Source: Dentipellis sp. KUC8613
Lineage: Eukaryota > Basidiomycota > Agaricomycetes > Russulales > Hericiaceae
Length of the DNA stretch: 16,437 bases
Assembly: GCA_002286715.1 (NCBI GenBank)
Contig: NSJX01000022.1
Span: forward strand, 394,396-410,832
Reading direction: 5' to 3'
This document shows positions 9,205-16,437 of this stretch, piece by piece (the first letter of the stretch is position 1; every line of letters begins with the position of its first letter). The position numbers and the translations under genes were made by a program. The notes beneath the pieces are model-generated. The model worked only from the letters and a program-made list of their open reading frames with translations. It ran no database searches and had not been told where the DNA came from.

Positions 9205-9357
9205 GTATTGGAAATCCCGCTCATAGACAATGGCAGAGTCGAGGGTCTCGGCATTAGCGCACACGACGTCGTAAGTCTCTTTCGAGATCATGCCGGCTGG
9301 GGCGATTAGACTGGCAATGCGAGTTGCAAAAACGGCGTAGTAGACGATGTGTTGATC
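9205..9357 (-). pseudogene. Truncated fragment of ribonucleotide reductase large subunit (R1)
   Basis: On the minus strand an acceptor-like TTCTTTAG (ending at 9358) precedes an open frame of about 51 codons. It reads YYAVFATRIASLIAP, then MISKETYDVVCANAETLDS and AIVYERDFQY. The second and third parts match the conserved R1 segment around MISKETYDVV and LDSAIVYDRDF, and the first resembles the R1 helix YAVLAARIA. In R1 about 40 residues lie between these parts, so an internal piece is missing here. The family continues NYFGFKTLERSY after this point, but this frame diverges at once. No other R1 exon is seen nearby. R1 makes deoxyribonucleotides; this copy cannot. I infer a captured, degraded host gene fragment. 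Confidence 0.7.
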
Positions 9358-10420
9358 CTAAAGAACATATCCATCTGCAGATCGCAGTGCACGAGACATT
9401 GAAATCAGGTTTAATACACCAAGAACGGCGAAGGACCTACTTTGCTCGAACACAGAAGAGGCCGTTGAGTCTTATGGGAGTAGAGTTGGAAGTAGCACGG
9501 TTATAGGAATGTACTTCGTGCGGACAGGCACGGTGAGCGTGCATTGAGAGGGGACGGGTAGCGGCGTGTTGAGAGTACTTGTCGAGATCAATAACGACAG
9601 TAAACGCGTCCGCAGGGCGTCTTGCAGGGTGCCAATCCGTATACCGGATATGGTAACTTTTTTGGACACCCTGGGATCGAGCCGAGAGCGGCCGGCCCAT
9701 TGACTATCGATCTTGACTTGTAAGTTTGCAGTCGGTACTAGGCTTGTCCCCTCGTCCCATGCCATCCTTCATTCCGCACATGGTTCGCATGTCATTCATC
9801 TCGATCAGCAAAGTCGACGATGACAACTCCCTCACGAAGACAAAGAAGGTCAGGATTCCTTCTGGTCATCGTCTGAACCACCCTCACGCCATGCAGATGT
9901 AGTCAGAGGCCCATCAGGACACCCACACCGGCAAGCGATCACGAAGGCGGCGCGCAGTCGTTCATATTGAAAGGTACGCAATGTCCTTTTGCTTCAACTG
10001 GCGCCGGCACTTACCCTTCGCTCCGAACGTATGCTGTGAAGGCTACCAGAATGTCGTCCCCAGCATCGCATCGCTTGCGAATTCAGTATTCAGCGATCCA
10101 TAGTGCCAAGAGAGATTATGTAGATGGAATGTGGGAAAGGATTCAGAGGTACGTCGCATGTCTCTACGTTTTCTTTTCATGAACTCATCTCATGCGCCGA
10201 CAACCTGCATCCACCGTCAGCATACCTCAGCCTTCGTCTCGCCGCCTGTCACCACACCCTCTTCCTCACGCGCTCACCCAACCATTCTGCCTCGGCTCCC
10301 CGCACACCCGCCACCCCATGCAAATATCTCACCCCTGCTGTCTAACACCAGCAGCCGGGTGACTCGGTCAGGATCTCACGACGGCATGGCCTCCAATGCC
10401 CCTTCACGCTCCCGAGCGCG

Positions 10421-10438
10421 CAGCAGCAGCAGCAGCAG
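10421..10438 (+). repeat. (CAG)6 microsatellite
   Basis: Six CAG units. In one plus-strand frame they give a Gln run followed by ALPQTVASNLVWASPNQP, which looks more protein-like than the Ala or Ser alternatives, but no gene model contains it. Confidence 0.8.
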
Positions 10439-10518
10439 GCGCTTCCGCAAACGGTCGCTTCGAACCTTGTCTGGGCGTCTCCAAACCAGCCTTCGCTGAG
10501 CGTGCGCATGCAGAGTGC

Positions 10519-11346
10519 CCCCCGCCGCCTCCGCCGCCTCCACGCGCCGTCGACGCGCCCGGCGGTACGCGCCCTCGACCCGCCCTCTGCGCGCTCTCCA
10601 ACGCGCCGTCCGCGCCCTCCCCGCCGTCTCCGCCGCCTCCGCCGCCTTCTGCGCTGCCTCCACGCGCCGTCCGCGCCGTCCACGCCCTCTGCGCCGTCTC
10701 CGCCGCCGTCTCCCCTGCCTCTGCTGCCTCCACGTGCCGTCGACGTGCCGTCCGCGCCCTCGACCCGCCCTCTGCGCCCTCTGCAACGCCTCCGCGCGCC
10801 GTCCGCGCCCTCCCCGCCGTCCCCGCCCTCTCCGCCGTCCTCCCCGCCGCCGCCGCCGCCGGCACCGCCGTCTCCGCGCCCTCTGCGCCCTCTCCAACGC
10901 CTCCACGCGCCGTCCGCGCCCTCCCCGCCGTCCGCGCCGCCTCCGCCGCCCTCCCCGCCGTCTCTGCGGCCGTCTCCGCGGCCTCTGCCGCCTCCACGCG
11001 CCGTCGACGCGCCGTCCGCGCCGTCGACGCGCCGTCCGCGCCGTCGACGCGCCCTCTGCGCGCTCTCCAACGCCTCCACGTGCCGTCCGCGCCGTCCGCG
11101 CCCTCCCCGCCGTCTCCGCCGCCTCCGCCGCCTTCTGCACTGCCGTCCACGCGCCCTCTGCGCCCTCTCCAACGCCTCCACGCGCCGTCCGCGCCCTCCC
11201 CGCCGTCCGCGCCGCCTCCGCCGCCCTCCCCGCCGTCTCTGCGGCCGTCTCCGCGGCCTCTGCCGCCTCCACGCGCCGTCGACGCCCTCTCCGCCGCCTC
11301 CGCGGCCCTCTGCGCTGCCTCCGCCACCGTCTCCGCCGCCTCCGCG
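10519..11346 (-). repeat. GC-rich minisatellite array B (C-rich on the plus strand), right arm of an inverted pair
   Basis: About 828 bases, made of the same words as the array at 8248-9065 but reverse-complemented. The inner end, read on the minus strand, has GCGTTGGAGAG followed by CGCAGAGGGCGGGTCGAGGG, nearly identical to 8954-8990 of the left array. The outer end matches the left array's outer end through GCGGAGACGG and GGCGGAGGCAGCGCAGAGGG. Because both ends correspond, the two arrays are inverted copies whose interiors were reshuffled. The many long open frames on both strands reflect the scarcity of A and T, not coding. Confidence 0.93.
10875..11285. repeat. 136-bp perfect direct repeat inside array B
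   Basis: Bases 10875-11010 and 11150-11285 are identical by direct comparison, offset by 275 bases. The intervening part consists of related but non-identical units. Such an exact block among diverged units points to a recent segmental duplication, by unequal exchange or replication slippage. Confidence 0.85.
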
Positions 11347-11574
11347 ATGCTCCCCCAGACCAACTCACCGCAGTTCATCCACCTGTCCGTGCCGCCGCCG
11401 TCGGAGTGCCCCACGGACTTCCTCCAGCGGCTCACAGCCTACGGCGAGGACGCGCGCGCACTCCCGTCTGCCGTTGCGGGTCGTCGTCACTGCCGAGTCT
11501 GCAGTTATGTCGGTACTGTAGCTTGGGTAGGGGGTGGCCAGGGTTTTCAACGTCAGCTTTCGATGACCGTGTAG
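11347..11574 (+). pseudogene. Possible host coding fragment at the outer edge of array B
   Basis: Directly after the array, one frame reads MLPQTNSPQFIHLSV, PPPSECPTDFLQRL and TAYGEDARALP before becoming unconvincing and stopping at 11574. The first 45 or so codons look like real protein with GC-rich third positions, but I recognise no domain. The frame continues upstream into the array. It may be the edge of a gene broken by the array, or chance. Confidence 0.25.
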
Positions 11575-11620
11575 CTACAGTGTTGAGTAGAATAAAATTG
11601 GACTTTACACAGTAGAGGGT

Positions 11621-11667
11621 AGAGCGTGGGAATGCGCGCTGGGCCTCATCCCGTTCCGCTGCCTCCG
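11621..11667 (+). repeat. Diverged direct repeat, right copy, at the start of the TET/JBP gene
   Basis: This shares AGAGCGTGGGAA exactly with 7588-7599 and remains alignable over about 47 bases, ending CCTCCG in both copies. It includes the proposed ATG at 11632 of the dioxygenase gene. The left copy lies upstream of the oppositely oriented Ulp1 gene. Confidence 0.5.
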
Positions 11668-14600
11668 CGCCGCGAGCGCCTAGCGTTCTGTTCGTGTCGC
11701 GACGCGTCGCGTCGTGTAGTTTCTTGTGTTCTCTTTGCGTCCTCCAGTCCCGAAGTGAGTATCCAGTACGCTGCTTTCGATGCTAGTGCTTACTTATTGT
11801 TCTCAGCAGGTAACCGGGAACGGGCTAGGTGGGAACGAGTGCGCACGAGACGCGGCGGGACAGCACAGGTAAGGGCGGGTGTCATTCTCTTCTACCACAC
11901 TTCCGTCTTCTGATATGTTTTACATCCTGTGTGCTTTACTAGGCATCTGATCAGGACGCTACTCCCGTCGTCTTTGACCGGAAGCAATATGTACGGCGGG
12001 AAATCCAGGCCTAAGGAGCTCGCCGTTCCTACTTTTCTGGTAGAGGAAAGTGTTCACGCATTTCTTCGCCTACGATGGCGTTTAGAAGCAGAAGAATGGC
12101 AGCAACTGCTGCCAGTAGTGGAAGGGCTGGCTTTCTTGGCAGAGTGTAAGTCTCAGAGATCTTGGCTTTGCTCGGCTAGGGTCGTTAACATTACGCCTCC
12201 TTCTTCAGGTAGCTTAATGGACGGCAAGGAGGCCTGGCTCGAGGGAGAGCTGACCCCTCCGCACATACCACAGGTATCTGAGGGCCTTCTGGAGGCCTAC
12301 AACAGTGACAATGGCGTTGACTGCTGCGATGGCCTTCCTGAAAACGAAGAAGACATTGAATATCGTCCGGAAAGGGAGGACGACCCTCCCCGAGGTCGTC
12401 GTCGTCGCCGGCGCCGGGGAAGCAGCACCAGTGAAGAGCGCCCTCGTCGGCGTCGTAGGGGTGACGGTGACGGTAATGGTGACGGCAGGGGCAGTAGTTC
12501 CGAAGGGGCAGGAAGCGCACAGGGGCGTCGGCGTCGGCGTCGGCGTCGCAGTAATTCAAGCTGCAATAGAGGAGGTAGGAATGCTGGGGCAGGTGCTTGG
12601 GCAATCAATGCCGCTCCTGCTGCTCGTAATAACTCCAACGCCCACATGTTCTTGGCTCAGATGGCAAGTTGGAATTCGGATGAGGAAACCGGAGGACCGC
12701 GGCAGAGTTCTGGAGGCTCAGGGATAAACTTCACGGCCCTGCACCGGTGGGCAAAGGCTGTCAGTGAGGAACTTATTGGAAGACAAGCCACTTCTCCTTC
12801 ATCTTCCTCCTCCCTCAGTACGGTTGTCAACTTTCAGGAAGCTCTGAGCCAGTACCGAGAGGTGGAGTCCCATAACTCAGGAGTGGCTTTCATGATTATG
12901 ATGAAAGGAATACGCCTTGTGATTGCTGTAGCAGAGTACGAGTCTTTCTTATTGTCTCCGTTGTCACCTTCTATAACTCCTTTACAGGCTTGAGAAAGCG
13001 TTCAGCGGTAGAACCAGGAAGGACCTGTGGGAAGAGTTCGGGTCTCGTGTTGCCTACCGCACATTTCAGGGATGGATTTCTCGAGGGAGCCGATACCTGG
13101 CTCTTGCCGCTGCTGGTGAGTAGCTGCACAATTCCTGAATTCTTGCAACACTGATGGTCCACAAACAAATTACAGGGTCTATATATTGCCTAGTCCTTAT
13201 AGCAGGGATGGGATTGCGGAACAAAATGTCCGTCCTGGATCCCGACGCCTTTTCCATCGTATGTCAACATTTGCGTCAGCCTCCTCTGCATTCAGACAGA
13301 AGAAGTTCTGGAGTGGCTATACGTTCAAAGATCATTCCTGCAGTGGATTACTTACAGTACTCTCTACCCTTGGATCTTTCTGCCCTGCTTCCAGGGGCCC
13401 CGGTCTCTCCTATGATGGCGTCTAACCTGCCTCAGTCCGACACATTTCTCGGTCAGATTCCCTTGAATTCCTTTGTGTTGTTACCTAGAGATGCAACAGC
13501 ATGGAGCCTCTCAATGCCTTCCACGCCGGCGACACCTGCTTCTGGATTTCCAAATCGCCCTTTTTTGCCAGCTGTGCGGTCGAACTCAGGTTATCTTATC
13601 GGTCCTGGTGTTCCCGGTGGAGCTTGTAGGCCTGTCGTCACTGCGCCTACACCGGGAGGGCCAGCTCAAGTCTCCTGCCCAGTTGCTGGGACCACCATCA
13701 CCACTTCCTTTCAGCAGGATCATCCTCAAAACATGAAAGGCGTGACTTCCAGTGATCACGAAGCAAACTATCAATGGACACAAAGGCATAGGCAACATGC
13801 AAAGAGAAGCTTGGAGTCTCACGTCAGAGCAAGTTCTGTGCGTGATCTTCAGGACAAGGTGAGTACACGTCTTCTAAGTTTGATCTCTTCGAATCTAACA
13901 GCTTCTGCAGCTCCTTAACCACTTTACTGAAGGAGTCAAGAAAGACGAGAAGTCGTATATTGGCTTCTCTAGTGACATTATAGAGTATGAGTTGTTCTTT
14001 TGTCTTTCTTCGCTGTTATCTGATGTCGCTGGTCTGGTTGGTTTCATCCCAGGCAGAATCTACGGCTCAACAACTACGACGGAACCCTCATGGCTTTCAT
14101 CAATACCTCTATGCCGCCCGGTATGCGAGCAAGGCTTCTGTCAAATGTGCATGCCTGCTTCAAGCTACACGACTGTGATACAGAGAAGGAAAATAATCCC
14201 AACTTTGACGCCTTTCATTTCTCTTGGTATAACCGCTCGGTCACGTCTGTCAGTTGCCTGTCCCCTGTCCCTTTCCGCGCTCACTGACCTACAAATTTGG
14301 GGTTTTCTAAAGGGAAGAAATGCGCCCGAGAATGTTCACCCTCTATTCTTAAGAAAAGAGGGTGCTTCTAGGACCAACTATTCTCAAATGACTCCTTACC
14401 TATCTGCCGATGCAAAGAAACATGCAGAGCTTTTGGAAGAGATGAAGATCATATTTGAGGAAGTATTTCAGTGGATAGAGCAGGAGGTAAGTACGTGCAG
14501 TGTCGGTTATTCTGGCAACCGCTCAACCTCGACCAGCTGCAGGACAAACTACCGCGGGAGTACGAGCTCTTGTCCATGGACGCCCAGTTCCTACCGGGTA

Positions 14601-14923
14601 ACGCCCTGTCTCCAGTTCATCCTTTCTTAGGATTTGTGGTCAACCTCAATGTAAGTACCAAGGGCCATCGCGATTCTAAAGACAAGACGTACTGTCTTGT
14701 CTTACCAATCGGCGAATTCAAGGACGGGGCTCTGGTGTTTTATGAGCAGGGACTGACTATTGAGTTACAAAGTGGCGATTTCATAGTTTTCCAGTCGTTT
14801 CGTACAACTCACTTCAACTTACACTACTCGGGGCAGCGAGCTTCTTTTGTTTTCCACACAGATAGAGAGATAGATCATTGGAATACGCATCGCAACTTCT
14901 GGTCTGACTCAGTCTTAGTATGA
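11632..14923 (+). CDS. TET/JBP-type 2-oxoglutarate- and Fe(II)-dependent dioxygenase (about 913 aa model)
   Basis: Proposed exons: 11632-11754, 11807-11868, 11943-12145, 12209-12935, 12988-13115, 13176-13858, 13911-13984, 14053-14239, 14313-14486, 14543-14923. All introns are GT-AG, 52-74 bases, and the frame is continuous. The first two exons are uncertain; starting at ATG 11989 gives 836 aa. The N-terminal half has an acidic patch and two long Arg tracts with Gly/Ser/Asp linkers, suited to nucleic acid or nuclear binding. The middle (SIYCLVLIAGMGLRN onward) is unrecognised. The catalytic domain is C-terminal: FLGFVVNLNVSTKGHRDSKD holds the Fe ligands H and D (bases 14666-14674), GALVFYEQGLTIEL and GDFIVFQS follow, TTHFNLHY gives the third ligand, and GQRASFVFHTDR the 2-oxoglutarate Arg. 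This pattern matches fungal TET/JBP oxygenases, which oxidise 5-methylcytosine. All ligands are present, so it may be active. It is not a plain housekeeping gene: such copies expand with DNA transposons in mushrooms. Confidence 0.9.
12394..12555 (+). repeat. CGTCG/GTCGGC microrepeats encoding Arg tracts
   Basis: Inside the dioxygenase gene, short runs of CGTCGTCGTCGCCGGCG and GTCGGCGTCGGCGTCGGCG encode stretches of 5-8 arginines separated by Ser/Gly/Asp. They lie in a normal open frame, so they are part of the protein and probably length-variable. Confidence 0.75.
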
Positions 14924-15207
14924 TTGATTTTAATTTCACCCAGCTTCCCGCTTCTACCTCCACTATTTTCTCTCAGTTGGCCTGTTCATCTGCACATTGT
15001 CATGTCTCTTACTTTACAGTTGTTCAGGCGGTAGATATTTCTTAATAATTGGGCATCAGCAACTGTAGTAAGCAAAATAAGCGAAGGGCGTCCTGGCGGT
15101 GGCGAGAGGGATCCTTGGTAACGGTTTCCTTCCCTCTCTGTACGCCTGTCTTTCCTCTTCCTGTCCTCGTCTCCTCAGTCCTTTCGTAGTTTCCTCCCCC
15201 CCCCGGA
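14924..15207 (+). promoter_or_regulatory. Spacer between the dioxygenase gene and the next gene; 3' end and promoter
   Basis: AT-rich sequence follows the stop (3' UTR). From about 15115 the sequence turns CT-rich (runs of TCCCTCTCTG, CCTCTTCC) and ends in a C9 run at 15196-15204, 3 bases before the ATG at 15208. This is a typical fungal leader. No clear TATA box or gene was found. Confidence 0.45.
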
Positions 15208-16437
15208 ATGGCTTCGTCTAGAGGGAAACCCAAGAAGGCACCTGCCAAAGACACACCGCCACCGTCAACCCGAAGTAAAGGAAGAAAAGCGGACAAGGTT
15301 AGTCGTCTCTCCTGGCTTATACTGTATAGCTCTCACCTTTCCTCTACCGGTTCCACACCGCATGTCAGGTCTCTGACTCGGAAGCTAAGAAGGGCAAGCA
15401 GAAAAAGGGAGCAGGTAGTAAGCGTACGGCGGCTGCTAGGGATACCGATGACGAGGAGGACGAGGAGGAGGAGGTGAAGGTTGACGAATCACAGAAGACT
15501 AAGCCTCAGACGAAAGGGAAAAAGAAAGCACGCACTCAAGCAGAAGAGAAGGAACTGGAGCTCGGTGAGCGAGCATTTGCTACTAAGGCCTGGTTGGCCA
15601 TCATAAGACGCCTCTCTGCGAGGTATTAGCTCATTCATTCATTCATTTCTCAGAAATCTCAAAACGTACCCTCGAGATGATGCGAACGGAACTGGATCAA
15701 GACTCCAAGAATCCCTCCAAGAATGGCAAGCATGACTCCAACACTAACAACGATGTTCAGCACGTAGATGGAGCTCCCGTCGATGGCCATAGTACAGTTG
15801 ATGAAGAGGAGGAAGCTATTAGGGATGGAGAGAAAGTAGAAGACGAAGAAAGTGATCGTGAGTATCATCTCTTTGTAGGAGACCGTCACACTCACTGGGT
15901 AACTGCAGCTTCTGAGAGCGGTGGAGAGGCTGGCCAGGCGGGCAGTGAGAGCGATGAAAGTGGTTCGAATGAAGAGGAAGAAGACGGCGACAACGATGAG
16001 GAAGAGGAAGAAGGTAACGTCACGAAACGTAACAGAGGCTTCAATGGCGCAAAGGTACCACCTCAAACAGACATGCCTGCCTAATTGCTAACCAATCACA
16101 TACATCAGCCTGTTGAGATAACGAGAAAGGATAGAGATGGCAAGCTGCCGTACGTACTTACATCACCGACATCTGTTCTTTCTGATGGAGGTATGTCGTC
16201 ACTGATTGCATTGAAGTAGAAAGGAAAGGACCCGTGGCAGCGGCTTCAGAGGAGGACCTCTCAAAACTGGTGCTTGGACGATTCAAGACATCACTGGTTA
16301 CTTTGGTGATTCTGCCGGAAACATGTGCATCCTCGGAAGGCGTATCCTGCGAGTCATGGTTTGTACGGAAGACCCTTTTCCTCTTTCTAGCAGCACCAAA
16401 AACAGTATGATAATGGAGGCAATGAAGCGAGCTGTGG
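15208..16437 (+). CDS. Charged low-complexity protein with possible DUF6532-like C-terminal part, 3' partial
   Basis: Exons are 15208-15297, 15369-15564, 15654-15857, 15909-16054, 16109-16149 and 16220-16437, the last running off the window. Introns are 71, 89, 51, 54 and 70 bases, all GT-AG, with matching phases. The 51-base intron is optional, because reading through stays open. Residues 1-95 are Lys-rich (KPKKAPAKD, AKKGKQKKGAGSK) with an acidic run DDEEDEEEE, suggesting a nuclear protein. The middle (about 100-210) is acidic and Ser/Asn-rich (SNEEEEDGDNDEEEEE). After the last intron comes a structured part: GPLKTGAWTIQDITGYFG, then LGRRILRVMVCTEDPFP and a helix NSMIMEAMKRAV. The last motif resembles the start of the basidiomycete DUF6532 domain, recalled from memory. 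Function is unknown. It follows the dioxygenase gene on the same strand 284 bases away and may be cargo of the same element. Confidence 0.8.
15632..15648 (+). repeat. (CATT)4 microsatellite in an intron
   Basis: Four CATT/TCAT units just before the acceptor TTTCTCAG in the second intron of the charged-protein gene. They form part of its pyrimidine-rich acceptor region. Confidence 0.7.

Larger units (their letters stand above)
9086..10518. other. Loop between the two inverted arrays, with gene debris
   Basis: About 1.43 kb of ordinary composition. It contains the ribonucleotide reductase fragment (minus strand) and several short plus-strand stretches that look like exon pieces without a continuous model. 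One such piece is at about 10048-10147, including AKRDYVDGMWERIQ. It is followed by a good donor GTACGT and, after the acceptor CCGTCAG near 10216, a Ser/Pro-rich stretch. A (CAG)6 run lies at 10421-10438. No frame joins these into a recognisable gene. I read it as mosaic host sequence. Confidence 0.5.

Noticed and set aside
8117..9309. Long open frames on both strands through array A (300-478 codons)
   Set aside because: Array A contains almost no A or T, so stops are absent in most frames at once. The products are low-complexity Gly/Arg/Ala or Pro/Arg strings that change meaning with each frame and lack a start context.
9437..9765. Minus-strand ORFs upstream of the R1 fragment as further R1 exons
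   Set aside because: The translations show none of the R1 motifs expected before MISKETYDVV, and they do not splice in frame to the fragment.
10342..11615. Long open frames on both strands through array B (279-392 codons)
   Set aside because: Same reason as for array A. Six overlapping frames cannot all be genes, and none has a domain, splice pattern or clear start.
15659..16066. Minus-strand ORF of 135 codons with hydrophobic stretches, looking like a membrane protein
   Set aside because: It is the complement of Glu/Asp-rich codons of the charged-protein gene; GAA/GAG read backwards gives Phe/Leu runs. The plus-strand spliced model explains the region.

Overview
The window reads as a transposon-dense stretch of a basidiomycete genome, most likely a mushroom-forming Agaricomycete. 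This rests on many short introns (about 50-90 bases, GT-AG) and CT-rich leaders before start codons. It also rests on the protein families present: a Ty3/gypsy chromovirus, a Plavaka-type DNA transposase, a transposon-linked Ulp1 protease and a TET/JBP-like dioxygenase. Gene models were built by eye from splice sites and reading-frame continuity. Family assignments come from motif recognition, not from a search.

Layout. (1) Bases 1-2084: the 3' end of a Ty3/gypsy chromovirus. It holds the integrase C-terminus plus chromodomain (1-663), a nested palindrome (671-716) and a second same-strand ORF of 413 codons (843-2084) of unknown function. (2) Bases 2277-7431, minus strand: an apparently intact Plavaka transposase (4 exons, 983 aa) preceded by an intact Ulp1/C48-type cysteine protease (5 exons, 520 aa). 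(3) Bases about 7432-11620: no intact gene. Its core, about 8248-11346, is a pair of GC-rich minisatellite arrays of about 820 bp each. They lie in opposite orientation around a loop of about 1.45 kb, like a foldback element. The loop holds a truncated, internally deleted piece of a ribonucleotide reductase large-subunit gene. A coiled-coil gene fragment abuts the left array. (4) Bases about 11632-14923, plus strand: a spliced TET/JBP-type 2-oxoglutarate/Fe(II) dioxygenase gene with an Arg-rich N-terminal half and a complete HRD...H...R active-site signature. (5) Bases 15208-16437, plus strand: a spliced gene running off the window, basic then acidic, ending in a stretch that resembles the basidiomycete DUF6532 family.

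Interpretation (inference): transposase, Ulp1, TET/JBP and the charged protein gene may be cargo of one large DNA transposon, with transposase and Ulp1 leftward and TET/JBP and the last gene rightward from a central promoter region. The foldback-like GC-rich unit appears to have landed in that centre. A diverged direct repeat of about 50 bp at 7588 and 11621, just outside the disrupted block, fits this picture but does not prove it. No terminal inverted repeats of the large element were found, so its ends are unknown. No tRNA, rRNA or CRISPR was recognised.
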